Shown here in pieces: positions 55,966 through 64,000 of a stretch of 64,000 nt of DNA; the stretch's first letter is position 1; each line of letters begins with the position of its first letter. The notes beneath the pieces were generated by a model that did not search any database, was not told where the DNA came from, and saw nothing but the letters and a program-made list of their open reading frames with translations. Origin of the DNA: Defluviimonas aquaemixtae (GTDB taxonomy: Bacteria; Pseudomonadota; Alphaproteobacteria; Rhodobacterales; Rhodobacteraceae); the NCBI RefSeq assembly GCF_900302475.1, contig NZ_OMOQ01000001.1, forward strand, positions 1,674,001 through 1,738,000, read 5' to 3'. A program made the position numbers and the translations under genes.

Positions 55966-58164
55966 TCAGACGGAGTGTGTGGGTTCGAGTGAAATTCTTG
56001 GTGCGTTCGGATGCCCGGTCAGATCGCGTATCGGGCTGGCTGCGACTGCCTGGCGGCGCTTCAGCTTCTTGATGACCACCGGGCAGGTCGTTTCGGAGCG
56101 GTAGAGCATCTGGCAATGCAGGCAGTTCAGGCATTCGTTCGGGTTGATCTCGCCCGTCGGGTGAATCGCCTGGACCATGCATTCGTTCGCGCAGGTCTGG
56201 CAGGGATTGCCGCATTCCTTGTAGCGCTTCAGCCAGTCGAACATTCTCAGCCGCGCCGGGATGGCGAGCGCGGCGCCTAGCGGGCAGAGGTAGCGGCAGT
56301 AGAACCGCTCGACGAAGAGCCCCGCGATCAGCAGCGCCACGGCATAGGCGACGAAGGGCCAAGCGCGGACGAATTTCAGAACGATCGCGGTCTTGAAGGG
56401 CTCGACCTCGGCCAGGTGCTCCGCCTGCTCGATACTGACCAGAGAGACGCCGAACAGGCCGAGGAAGATCATGTACTTTACCGGCCACAGCCGTTCATGC
56501 AGCCCCCAGGGCAGCGTCCATTGCGGGATGCGGATCGCCTTGGCGATGCGGTTCAGAAGCTCCTGCAAGGCGCCGAACGGGCAGAGCCAGCCGCAATAGG
56601 CACCTCTGCCCCAGAAAAGCAGCGCCGCAGCAACCGCAAACCACAGAATGAAAGTCAGAGGATCAAGAAGGAACGCCTGCCAGCTGAATCCGGAGACCAG
56701 CGCCCCGAAAAGCGCCATCAGGTTCACGACCGAAAGCTGCGCATTGGCGTAAAAGCCGATGAAGACCAGCGTGACCGTCAGAAACGCCATGCGGAACCAA
56801 AAGAAGGCGCGTTCATTGCGCGTGGCGAACGACTGGAAAAAGAACGTGGCTGTCAGCACGAGAAGCATGACGCTAAGACCGGCAATCTCGGGCTTCGCGT
56901 CGGCCCATATCCGCTTCCACAAGGCAGCCTGCGCCGCGCTTTCCTCTTGGTCGGCGACGTCGGCCACAGCCTGCGAAACCTCCTGCGCAGGCGGCGTCAC
57001 TACCGCGCGCAGGTATTTTCGAGGCATTTCGTAGATCAGATCGAATGTCGTGAAGACCTTCTCGATCGCCCCCACTTCACGCTGGACGAGAAGCTGGAGG
57101 CGGAAGGGCTGCGTCGGATCGAAACCCGCATCGGCGGGGATCTTGAACAGATCCGCCTCGGCGAAGGCGGGCGCGCCGCCGGCGGCGAGCGACCCGATGC
57201 GCTTGTGCATGCGGTCGCGGAAGCGCACTGAGACGTCGTCCTGGATCAGCACGATCCGGTCGAAGATGCCGCCCCTCACATAGCCCGACCCCTTGAAGGA
57301 ATAGAGCCCGCGGCCCACGACGGCGATTGCATGTTCGCCCTCGCCCAGCCACTCCTCGAGGTTCGCCGCCGCAGCCGCGCCGAGAATCGCGCGCGCTATG
57401 GCCGGCTGCGAGACGAGCGCCACCTGCATTTCGATGAACGTCGTCTCTGGCGGCTCGGTCAACGCGCGCCGGCCAGCGCGTTCATCCTCCATCGCCGCGA
57501 AGGCCGCGTTGACCTGGCCCACGTCGAGCGAAAGGCGCCTGAGCGTGCCGTCGCCTTCCAGCGCCATCCATTCACCGGCGGCCTCGGCCTTCGGGTCGAT
57601 CTCGTAGGCCGGCCCGGCGGGCACCGTTTCGGGCGAAAGCCCGCCAAGGCCGAGCGCGCGGGCAACTTTCAAACCCGACCGAACGATGGAGTCATCGATC
57701 ACCATGACCGTGACCGTCGCGCCCGAGATGATGTCGAGTTCATGCGCCGTGCCGCCCGATTGCGCCTCTGCCACGAGGTCGAGGCCGCGGTAGTCTTCTG
57801 CCAGCGCCCGCATCTTCGAATCCGGAATGCCGATCAGTACGATCGGCTCGGAATGCTTGACGAGGCGCACCCCGACCACCTTCGCGTCCCCGTCGACCGC
57901 GACCATGGTGTGGATCGGTTTACCGGAATAGCCGGTCGTGCCGACGAAATCCGAAGTCACGAAGACCCAACCTACAGTCTCTCCGCCCTTCAGGACCGGG
58001 GCGACCGGAAGATCGTCACGAATTGATCCGTAGGCATCCGCTCCGTCGACGAGGTCAGACGCAGAAAGCTCGCCAAGGTATCTGGAGAGTACCGCTTCAG
58101 CCGCAACTGGGGCGACTTGCAGCAGCAGAGCGAGCATCAGAGCGAGAATTCGAAAGCGCGTCAT
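55966..58164 (-). CDS. nosR: NosR: membrane flavo-iron-sulfur protein for N2O reduction
   Basis: 732 residues. A signal peptide is followed by a periplasmic FMN-binding domain with SGATVT at 147-152 (FMN on Thr152 by family comparison). Then come a domain to about residue 400, six or so membrane segments from about 425, and the Cys motifs CGWLCPFG and CRYLCPLG. The C-terminal part has two [4Fe-4S] sites ([28 protein letters not shown]). NosR delivers electrons to NosZ and is needed for nos expression in relatives. It is the first gene of the operon, 57 bases from a TTGA-N6-TCAA site. Confidence 0.95.
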   Translation of the reverse strand: MTRFRILALMLALLLQVAPVAAEAVLSRYLGELSASDLVDGADAYGSIRDDLPVAPVLKGGETVGWVFVTSDFVGTTGYSGKPIHTMVAVDGDAKVVGVRLVKHSEPIVLIGIPDSKMRALAEDYRGLDLVAEAQSGGTAHELDIISGATVTVMVIDDSIVRSGLKVARALGLGGLSPETVPAGPAYEIDPKAEAAGEWMALEGDGTLRRLSLDVGQVNAAFAAMEDERAGRRALTEPPETTFIEMQVALVSQPAIARAILGAAAAANLEEWLGEGEHAIAVVGRGLYSFKGSGYVRGGIFDRIVLIQDDVSVRFRDRMHKRIGSLAAGGAPAFAEADLFKIPADAGFDPTQPFRLQLLVQREVGAIEKVFTTFDLIYEMPRKYLRAVVTPPAQEVSQAVADVADQEESAAQAALWKRIWADAKPEIAGLSVMLLVLTATFFFQSFATRNERAFFWFRMAFLTVTLVFIGFYANAQLSVVNLMALFGALVSGFSWQAFLLDPLTFILWFAVAAALLFWGRGAYCGWLCPFGALQELLNRIAKAIRIPQWTLPWGLHERLWPVKYMIFLGLFGVSLVSIEQAEHLAEVEPFKTAIVLKFVRAWPFVAYAVALLIAGLFVERFYCRYLCPLGAALAIPARLRMFDWLKRYKECGNPCQTCANECMVQAIHPTGEINPNECLNCLHCQMLYRSETTCPVVIKKLKRRQAVAASPIRDLTGHPNAPRISLEPTHSV

Positions 58165-58221
58165 ACCTGGCGTGTCCTGTCGGATGCGCCGGGTGATAGC
58201 ACTGTTCGCGTAGGGCTGTTC

Positions 58222-58235
58222 TTGACCTATCTCAA
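58222..58235. promoter_or_regulatory. FNR/NnrR/DNR-type binding site upstream of nosR
   Basis: TTGA (58222-58225), six bases, TCAA (58232-58235). The half-sites match the TTGA-N6-TCAA core read by CRP/FNR-family regulators, which control nos genes in Rhodobacteraceae by low oxygen and nitric oxide. Its centre is about 64 bases before the nosR start, a suitable place for activation. Confidence 0.7.
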
Positions 58236-58319
58236 ATGCCGTCAGGAAGTGAACGGAGCTGCCCCAAAGAGCGATGGCTTCGCCCTATGAGCCGCCTTGC
58301 GCACTCTTGCGGCGCGGCT

Positions 58320-59072
58320 CTACCGCTTTGCGGCGTAGAAGGATATCCGACGCTCGATATAGGCCAAAACCTCGGAAATCGTGAAAGCGAGCGCGAACAG
58401 CACGATGAGCACGGCCCAGAAATGCGCCATGAGGAAATTGGCCGAATAAAGCTCGAACAGTGCTCCGAAGCCGACGATGGAGATCAGAAGCTGTCCGATG
58501 ATCACCCCCTTGACTGCACGAATCACACCGATCCGCACGCCGCCGAGGATCTCGGGCAGGGCCGCCCAGAGATAGATCTTGAAGAACGCATCGAGGGGCG
58601 AGGCACCGAAGCTGCGCGCCATCTCGACCAGCGAGCGGTTGATCTGAAGCACGCCTGCCCGAGCGTTCAAGATGATGATCCAGATCGCGAAGAGCGCGGT
58701 CGTGATGATAATCGACTTCATGCCGAAGCCGAAGAGCACCATCAGGACAGGCACGAGCGCCGTGAGGGGCGCGCTGAGGAAGATGTTGACCCAAGGCAGC
58801 AGAAGCTCATCCAGAAGCCGGTTCTTTCCCATGAGAATGCCCACGGGGATACCGATCCCCACGGCAGCGAAGACGCCCACCACGAAAGCATAGGCCGTCT
58901 CGCCGAGCGCCTTGAGAAAGGCCGGGGTGCCGATGATTGCGAAGAGCGTCGCTACGACCTCGGATAGCGGCGGGACGAAAAACGTGAGGCCCGACCGGCC
59001 GATGAGTTCCCACAGGAGACCCCAGAGGATCAGCGACGACATACCAGGAAGGCGGATACCGAAAACGGTCAT
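58320..59072 (-). CDS. ABC transporter permease (SsuC/TauC/ThiX-like)
   Basis: 250 residues from the ATG at 59072. Six hydrophobic segments; the EAA-type loop reads VEMARSFGASPLDAFFKIYL. The start lies four bases beyond the ATPase stop. It is the last gene of the operon and one of two different permeases, so the channel is probably a heterodimer, unlike the homodimeric SsuC. Substrate unknown. A reading extended to 59243 is inside the ATPase gene. Confidence 0.9.
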   Translation of the reverse strand: MTVFGIRLPGMSSLILWGLLWELIGRSGLTFFVPPLSEVVATLFAIIGTPAFLKALGETAYAFVVGVFAAVGIGIPVGILMGKNRLLDELLLPWVNIFLSAPLTALVPVLMVLFGFGMKSIIITTALFAIWIIILNARAGVLQINRSLVEMARSFGASPLDAFFKIYLWAALPEILGGVRIGVIRAVKGVIIGQLLISIVGFGALFELYSANFLMAHFWAVLIVLFALAFTISEVLAYIERRISFYAAKR

Positions 59073-59076
59073 ATAG

Positions 59077-59883
59077 CTATTCCACGTAGCTGCGCAGCGA
59101 GGCCCAGATTCGGTCGACGATATCGAGATATTCCGGGTCTCGGCGGATGTTGTCGACGCCCTTGTCGCGGAATCCGCTGGGGCGGATGATCTCGTGCACG
59201 CGGCTCGGCCGCGGCAGCAGGAGCGCGATCTGGTCAGAGACATAGACCGCCTCTTCGATCGAGTGCGTGACGAAGATGAAGGTCTTGTTCTCGTTCGCGA
59301 CGAGCCCGAGCAGATCCTCCTGGAACTTGCGTCTCGTCTGTTCGTCCACGGCCGAGAACGGCTCGTCCATCAGAAGAACCTGCGCATCGACCGACAGCGC
59401 CCGCGCGAGACCGACCCGCTGGCGCATTCCGCCCGACAGCTCGTGTGGATAGCTCTTCTCGAAACCCGCAAGGCCGACCTGACGGATATAGCGCGCGGCG
59501 ATATCCTCGCGCTCACTCTGTGCCACGCCGCGCAATTCGAGCCCGAACGCGACATTTCGAATGACGTTCGCCCAGGGCAGAAGCGCGAAGTCCTGAAAGA
59601 CGAATGCCCGGTCTGGTCCGGGGCCGGTCACGGCCCTTCCGTTCACTTCGACCTCACCCGAAGTAGGATCAAGAAGTCCCGCTATGATCTTGAGAAGTGT
59701 CGTCTTTCCGCAGCCAGAGGGCCCTAGGAGAGAGGTAAGCTGCCCCTTTGGAAAATCGAGCGACAGGTTCTTTAGCGCCTCCACGGCCCCGTAGTTCTTG
59801 GAAATCCTGCGCGCAGAGACCGCGTTCTCGGCATTGAACTTTGCGGGATGCACGACGTTGCCTTTAATCGGAGACGTAGCCAC
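59077..59883 (-). CDS. ABC transporter ATP-binding protein (SsuB/TauB-like)
   Basis: 268 residues from a GTG at 59883, preceded by GAAGGAAA and lying 20 bases inside the upstream permease gene. Walker A is GPSGCGKT, the signature is LSGGMRQRVGLARAL and Walker B is VLLMDEPFSAVDEQ, with THSIEEAVY after it. This set is typical of the nitrate/sulfonate/taurine ATPases. It drives the two permeases on either side of it. Confidence 0.92.
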   Translation of the reverse strand: MATSPIKGNVVHPAKFNAENAVSARRISKNYGAVEALKNLSLDFPKGQLTSLLGPSGCGKTTLLKIIAGLLDPTSGEVEVNGRAVTGPGPDRAFVFQDFALLPWANVIRNVAFGLELRGVAQSEREDIAARYIRQVGLAGFEKSYPHELSGGMRQRVGLARALSVDAQVLLMDEPFSAVDEQTRRKFQEDLLGLVANENKTFIFVTHSIEEAVYVSDQIALLLPRPSRVHEIIRPSGFRDKGVDNIRRDPEYLDIVDRIWASLRSYVE

Positions 59884-60622
59884 GGATGTTTCCTTCGAAA
59901 AGTACGGTCTCGAGTTTCTCGAGAAGATTGAGGAACAGCACGGCGAGCGCGATGATCGAAAAGATAGCGGCATACATGCTGGGGTAATCGGCGATCGACC
60001 GGCTGAAGGTGATGATGTCCCCCACGCCGGTGGGCGTGATCTTCAGTTCGGACAGAATCGCGCCGATGAAGCCGGCAGAGACACCGAGGCGCAGCCCCGA
60101 GAAAATAATCGGCGAGGCGTCGGGCAGGATGATCTTTAGAATGATGTCGGTGTCGTTGGCGAGAAACGAGCGGCCCATCTCCTTGAGGTTCGACGGTGTG
60201 TTGCGGACCGCGCCGGCAGTGTTCAGCACGATCACCGGCATCGCCATGATGCAGACGACGAATACCTTCGACGTCAGGCCGATGCCGTAAGCCATGACCA
60301 GAAGCGGAATCAGCGCAGCGAGCGGCGCCGCCTGCATCACGACGAAGATCGGCGAGAAGAGCCAATCGAACCAAGAGCTAAGCCCGATCCAGAGCCCGAG
60401 CGCGATTCCGAGAACGGCCGAGATCGCGACACCGATTACGAGCGGCTTCAGAGTCTCGCCATAAGCGGCAAAAAGTGTGCCGTCGAAGGTCATGGCGGCG
60501 AGCGCGCGCATCGAGTCGAAGAAGGTCGGAAACGCGTAGCTGACCGGGATGCGGCCCGCGATCTCCCAAGCGCCAAAGACGATGACGGCGGAGAGAAGCT
60601 TGAGTGCCAGAGATCGTGTCAT
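59864..60622 (-). CDS. ABC transporter permease (SsuC/TauC-like)
   Basis: 252 residues from the ATG at 60622 (MTRSLALKLLSAVIVFGAWE). Six hydrophobic segments and the loop LKEMGRSFLANDTDIILKII (EAA-type) are visible. It is the first permease after the binding protein, 59 bases from its stop. Confidence 0.9.
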   Translation of the reverse strand: MTRSLALKLLSAVIVFGAWEIAGRIPVSYAFPTFFDSMRALAAMTFDGTLFAAYGETLKPLVIGVAISAVLGIALGLWIGLSSWFDWLFSPIFVVMQAAPLAALIPLLVMAYGIGLTSKVFVVCIMAMPVIVLNTAGAVRNTPSNLKEMGRSFLANDTDIILKIILPDASPIIFSGLRLGVSAGFIGAILSELKITPTGVGDIITFSRSIADYPSMYAAIFSIIALAVLFLNLLEKLETVLFEGNIRGYVSD

Positions 60623-60681
60623 CGGGTTGGTCCCCTGGGATCGTCAGGGCGGCCGCCACTCGCAGGCGGCCGCCAAGATGC

Positions 60682-61656
60682 TCAGTTCATCGCCGCTTCG
60701 AGCGGCTTCATGTACCAGAAGTCCTCGATGTTCAGCGACGCCGGATCGCCTTCGAGCTGGCCGGCCTGACTGTACCATTCCATGTCGGCCATTGCGGCCT
60801 TCTCACCGCCGCCGTTCGGATCGTAGAGACCGCCTTCCACAGCGTCTTTGTAGAAGCCGTCGAGCTCACCGAGGATCTCGGGCGGCAGCTGACCGATCGG
60901 CCCGTCCGGGTTGGTTTCGCGGCTGATGATCGTCGGATCCTCGTTCATATCGCGCCAGACACTTAGAAGCGCGTTTACGAAGATTTGCACGTCCTCCTCG
61001 TTCGCCTGAATCCAGTCGAGATTGGCGAAGAGCGCCTCGTCGCTGGCTTCCACCTCGAACATCGGCAGGACATTGAACTTGTCACCATGTTCGCGCATGA
61101 TCTTGTTCTTGTTCGACAAATCGATGATCGTCGCATCCGCCTGCCCAGCGACCAGCGCGACCACGCGGTTTGCCGATCCGGGCACGTAGGACCGTTCGCC
61201 GAACGTGATGCCGGCCTTCTGCTCGATCACGTTGGCGATCGAATCCGTGCCGCCGCCGCGCGAATGCAGAAGGATTGGCTGGCCGTCGAGATCCTCGAGC
61301 TTTTCGTACTTCTTCGTGGTCACCGGGAAGAACTTGAGCTTCGAGAGCTGGAAGATGATCCTGACGGGCGCCTTTGACCTCTGCATGGCCGCATAGGGCG
61401 TCCCGAAGCCGATATCCATCTGGCCGCTGAGGACCGCCTGGATCGCCAGTTCCTCGTCCGAGAATGCTGTCCATTCGTAGTCGAGTCCGTTGGCTTTCGC
61501 CCGATCGAGTGCGACGAAGAATGCCGCAAGTTCGTCGGAAGGCGTTTCGGCGAGCGCGATCCGGATCGTGTCGGCCTGCGCGGCCGAAATCGCCAGTCCC
61601 AACGCCACAGGCGCGGCAAGCGCCGTCTTGACGATGCTCTTGAACAGGTTCTTCAT
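60682..61656 (-). CDS. Periplasmic substrate-binding protein (NMT1/TauA/SsuA-like)
   Basis: 324 residues. A signal peptide (residues 1-28, ending AAQA) precedes DTIRIALAETPSDELAAFFV and the NMT1-like features AVLSGQMDIGFGTPYAAMQR and LLHSRGGGTDSIANVIEQKA. The fold is that of sulfonate, taurine and pyrimidine-precursor binders. It begins the importer operon, 88 bases after a GntR gene on the same strand. The nearby FAH-family enzyme suggests an organic acid or aromatic breakdown product as ligand (weak inference). Confidence 0.9.
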   Translation of the reverse strand: MKNLFKSIVKTALAAPVALGLAISAAQADTIRIALAETPSDELAAFFVALDRAKANGLDYEWTAFSDEELAIQAVLSGQMDIGFGTPYAAMQRSKAPVRIIFQLSKLKFFPVTTKKYEKLEDLDGQPILLHSRGGGTDSIANVIEQKAGITFGERSYVPGSANRVVALVAGQADATIIDLSNKNKIMREHGDKFNVLPMFEVEASDEALFANLDWIQANEEDVQIFVNALLSVWRDMNEDPTIISRETNPDGPIGQLPPEILGELDGFYKDAVEGGLYDPNGGGEKAAMADMEWYSQAGQLEGDPASLNIEDFWYMKPLEAAMN

Positions 61657-61743
61657 TTTTCTCCTCCCTGAGAATGGAGCTGTTTGTCTATTACTCCTTG
61701 GTCCGGTCCTGCGCCTTTTCGGTCTGTCCGCCGGATTCTGCCC

Positions 61744-62433
61744 TCAAACCTCCCCAAACAGTCGCGCCGAAACCGACCCGATATGGTTCCGCATGGCGTC
61801 ATACGCGCGCGCAGGATCGCGCGCCTCAATGGCGTCGGAAATGTGCCGGTGCTCGGCGAAGCTGGTATGTTCATCGGGCGGGCGGTTGGTCTCTCGAACC
61901 ACCGCAGTCCAGCCGACGGTTCGGCGCACGCGGTTGAGCTTGTTGAAGATCGACAAGAGAAGGATGTTGTCGGACGCCTCCGCGACAGCGCGATGAAAGA
62001 GATCGTCCTGCGCCTCATATTCGGCCCAGCTCGACGCGCTTTCTGCGCGGGTCCTGGCAAGATGGATGTGCGCGACCGCGGCGGCCGAGGCGTTCACCGC
62101 CGCCTCTCGCGCAATAGCGGATTCGATGCAAAGTCGGGCGCGCATCATGCGCACGGGCGTCAGTTGCGTTCCGATTTCGGCAAGGTCGTCGAGTGCTGAA
62201 TCGTGGCGCGTATCGGAAATGAACGTCCCCTTGCCGACATGCCGCCAGATCGCTCCTTCACGCTCGAGCGCATCGAGCGCCTTGCGCAGCGTCGCGCGAC
62301 TCATGCCCAAATCACTCATCAGCTCTCGCTCGGCCGGCAAGCGGTCCCCTGGCCCGTAGGAGCCTTCTTCGATGAAGTCCCGAAGCGCGGCGATCGCCTG
62401 GCTTTGTCTTGGAGGGTCAGGACGCGTCAGCAC
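61744..62433 (-). CDS. GntR-family regulator (FadR subfamily, FCD domain)
   Basis: 229 residues. The N-terminal winged helix (GDRLPAERELMSDLGMSRAT; LRKALDALEREGAIWRHVGK) is followed by an FCD domain with the metal-binding type His/Asp pattern (AQDDLFHRAVAEASDNILLL). It is divergent from the FAH-family gene and upstream of the importer operon. A TTGGT-N2-ACCAA dyad lies 18 bases before its start, suggesting autoregulation. Confidence 0.92.
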   Translation of the reverse strand: MLTRPDPPRQSQAIAALRDFIEEGSYGPGDRLPAERELMSDLGMSRATLRKALDALEREGAIWRHVGKGTFISDTRHDSALDDLAEIGTQLTPVRMMRARLCIESAIAREAAVNASAAAVAHIHLARTRAESASSWAEYEAQDDLFHRAVAEASDNILLLSIFNKLNRVRRTVGWTAVVRETNRPPDEHTSFAEHRHISDAIEARDPARAYDAMRNHIGSVSARLFGEV

Positions 62434-62450
62434 CTAATCACTCCCTGCTA

Positions 62451-62462
62451 TTGGTTGACCAA
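62451..62462. promoter_or_regulatory. GntR-type operator dyad TTGGT-N2-ACCAA
   Basis: TTGGT (62451-62455), TG, ACCAA (62458-62462), in the gap between the divergent GntR gene and FAH-family gene. A second related half-site (TTGGTT) follows at about 62473. The form matches the T-G-G-T/A-C-C-A dyads bound by FadR-subfamily GntR proteins. Confidence 0.6.
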
Positions 62463-62530
62463 AGGACGCATATTGGTTCAAATAACGCGAATTTGCGCCC
62501 CACGGCAACTAATTTCCGCCGATATGTGCA

Positions 62531-62548
62531 ATTGATCTCGATTGATCT
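62531..62548. repeat. Direct repeat ATTGATCT with 10-base period
   Basis: ATTGATCT occurs at 62531-62538 and again at 62541-62548, about 47 bases upstream of the FAH-family start. A 10-base period places both on one face of the helix, so a regulator site is possible. Confidence 0.4.
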
Positions 62549-62594
62549 GTGACGAAATGTGCGTTAGCAGCGAGAAACCCAGAGGGAGGTGAAA

Positions 62595-63281
62595 ATGCCG
62601 GACTACGTGATCAAAACGCCGAAATTGCCGGCCGTCCCGGTCTCGGGAAGCGACGCCCTATTCCCGGTCCGCCGGGTCTACTGCATCGGACGCAACTACG
62701 CCGCCCACGCGATCGAGATGGGCCACGACCCGGACCGCGAGGCGCCCTTCTTCTTCCAGAAAAACCCCGACAATCTCGACACTTCGGGCACGTTTCCCTA
62801 CCCCGGCAAATCCTCGGACGTTCATCACGAGATTGAGTTGGCCGTCGCGCTGAAATCGGGCGGCACGAACATTCCGCTCGACAAGGCACTCGACCACGTC
62901 TTCGGCTACGCCGTAGCGCTCGATATGACGCGCCGCGATCTTCAGGGCGAGGCCAAGAAGCTCGGCCGCCCGTGGGAGATCGGCAAGGCATTTGAACGCT
63001 CTGCGCCGATTGGCTCCTTCCTCCCCGCCTCTGACATAGGACATCCGGACAGCGGGCGGGTCGAGTTGAAGGTCAATGGGGAGACGAGGCAGGAAGGTAA
63101 CCTCAACCAGATGATCTGGAAGGTGCCCGAAATGATCTCGTATCTCTCGGAGTACTTCGAACTGGCTCCCGGCGATGTCATCCTGTCGGGCACGCCTGCC
63201 GGCGTCGGGCCGGTGGCGCGCGGCGACACGCTCGAGGCGACGGTCGAGGGCATCGGGGCGCTGACGGTCAAGGTGAGCTGA
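62595..63281 (+). CDS. Fumarylacetoacetate hydrolase (FAH) family protein
   Basis: 228 residues from the ATG at 62595, with AGGGAGG five bases upstream; a GTG six bases earlier is in frame but overlaps that site. The metal ligands are visible: Glu79 and Glu81 (VHHEIELAVAL) and Asp110 (FGYAVALDMTRR), followed by GKAFERSAPIGSFLPASDI and LSGTPAGVGPVARGD. These single-domain enzymes act as acylpyruvate hydrolases, oxaloacetate decarboxylases or in aromatic catabolism. It is divergent from the GntR gene that probably controls it. Confidence 0.93.
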   Translation: MPDYVIKTPKLPAVPVSGSDALFPVRRVYCIGRNYAAHAIEMGHDPDREAPFFFQKNPDNLDTSGTFPYPGKSSDVHHEIELAVALKSGGTNIPLDKALDHVFGYAVALDMTRRDLQGEAKKLGRPWEIGKAFERSAPIGSFLPASDIGHPDSGRVELKVNGETRQEGNLNQMIWKVPEMISYLSEYFELAPGDVILSGTPAGVGPVARGDTLEATVEGIGALTVKVS

Positions 63282-63316
63282 AAGACCGTCGCTTCGGGTG
63301 CGCGTGGCGGAAAGCG

Positions 63317-64000
63317 CTAGGACTTTGCCTGAAAGCCCTTCCGCATCCGCTCGAAGCTCATCGAGATATGGGCCCGCTGGATGAGCGCGGCGGCGCGAAG
63401 GTCGCCGATTTCAAGGGCGCGGAGGACGTCATGCACCTCGCGGTCGAAGATATCGACCTCGTCGCGCAAGTCGATCTTGGAAGCGAAGACCGACATCAGC
63501 CAGATCCGCGTCGTCCGGAAATAGAGTCGCTCGCTGATCGCGCGCAACGGCTCGTTCTCGGTCAGGCGGATCAACGCCAGGAAGAAATCCATGTTGAGCT
63601 CTGCGAAACGCCGCGGATCAGGGTTGTGAACGACGGCTTTGGACCGAGCCGAAAGGCGTTGAAATTCCGCCCATAACTCGGCGTCCGGCACAACCGGGTC
63701 GAGCTTGCCGGTCAGTTCGGCCAGTTCGAGCCGAAGCTGGTAGGTCTGCGCCAGTTCCTCGATGTCGACATCTGTCACGAACGTTCCGACGCCGTGAACA
63801 GACTGCAACAGCCCCTCCCCCTCAAGCCGCACCAGAACTCGCCTCAGTGGCGTGCGGCTGACGCCGAACTCCGCCGCCAGCGCCTCTTCCGACAGCCGCG
63901 TGCCGGGCGCGTAGTCGAGGAGGCAGATCCGGGTCCGGATCTCGGCATGCAGCCGCTCGAAGCGGTCGCGGGCGGTCGGGGCGGCGTCGTCCGTCCCGAC
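63317..64000 (-). CDS. GntR-family regulator (FadR subfamily), 5' end beyond the window
   Basis: 228 codons are present and the frame is still open at the right end, so the start is outside. The visible winged helix reads APGTRLSEEALAAEFGVSRT followed by PLRRVLVRLEGEGLLQSVHG. The FCD domain (about 140 residues) has LRLELAELTGKLDPVVPDAE. It is convergent with the FAH-family gene (35-base gap). Only the first residues are missing. Target and effector unknown. Confidence 0.92.
   Translation of the reverse strand, partial: VGTDDAAPTARDRFERLHAEIRTRICLLDYAPGTRLSEEALAAEFGVSRTPLRRVLVRLEGEGLLQSVHGVGTFVTDVDIEELAQTYQLRLELAELTGKLDPVVPDAELWAEFQRLSARSKAVVHNPDPRRFAELNMDFFLALIRLTENEPLRAISERLYFRTTRIWLMSVFASKIDLRDEVDIFDREVHDVLRALEIGDLRAAALIQRAHISMSFERMRKGFQAKS

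Overview
The window looks like chromosomal DNA of an alphaproteobacterium of the Rhodobacteraceae (Roseobacter group or a close relative). It is GC-rich and dense, with many 1-4 base start/stop overlaps. It carries a trimethylamine N-oxide / methylamine locus of the type known from marine Rhodobacteraceae, a complete nos (nitrous oxide reductase) operon, and many ABC and TRAP importers with local GntR-type regulators. I saw no tRNA, rRNA, CRISPR array, insertion sequence or prophage gene.

Layout. 1-5208 (+): the 3' end of a peptide-type binding protein gene and its two permeases and two ATPases. 5205-12120 (-): a polyamine-type ABC importer (binding protein, two permeases, ATPase) followed in the same direction by a UGT-type glycosyltransferase, a small cupin and an aldehyde dehydrogenase; it meets the first operon at a shared CTAG. 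12334-17544 (-): a branched-chain-amino-acid-type ABC importer with an uncharacterised last gene. 17798-33720 (-): thirteen co-directional genes, gmaS-mgsA-mgsB-mgsC-orphan-nitrilase-orphan-tmm-tmoX-tmoV-tmoW-tdm-FAD oxidoreductase. 34132-36574: a divergent GntR regulator, a class I glutamine amidotransferase and a GlxA-like AraC regulator. 36661-41706 (+): mgdABCD, a four-subunit sarcosine-oxidase-like N-methylglutamate dehydrogenase. 41953-45050 (+): a TRAP transporter. 45164-46165 (-): aldose 1-epimerase. 46776-49416 (-): an ECF sigma factor, a membrane anti-sigma factor and an exported subtilase. 49530-58164 (-): nosRZDFYLX with a TTGA-N6-TCAA (FNR/NnrR-type) site before nosR. 58320-62433 (-): an SsuABC/NMT1-like ABC importer and a GntR regulator, divergent from a fumarylacetoacetate-hydrolase-family enzyme (62595-63281, +). 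A second GntR gene runs off the right end.

How the genes work together. The 17.8-41.7 kb block encodes most of the route from trimethylamine to glutamate: TmoXWV imports TMAO, Tmm makes TMAO from TMA, Tdm splits TMAO to dimethylamine and formaldehyde, GmaS joins methylamine to glutamate, MgsABC converts gamma-glutamylmethylamide to N-methylglutamate, and MgdABCD demethylates that to glutamate with a C1 unit passed to tetrahydrofolate. The dimethylamine monooxygenase (dmmDABC) is not in the window. Two conserved-looking orphan proteins, a nitrilase and an FAD oxidase are embedded in the same gene run and have no role I can assign.

The points I consider most worth following are: the sigma/anti-sigma/subtilase triad, in which the anti-sigma C-terminal domain resembles a subtilase prodomain; the orphan genes inside the methylamine run; and the polyamine-importer operon that ends in glycosyltransferase, cupin and aldehyde dehydrogenase.
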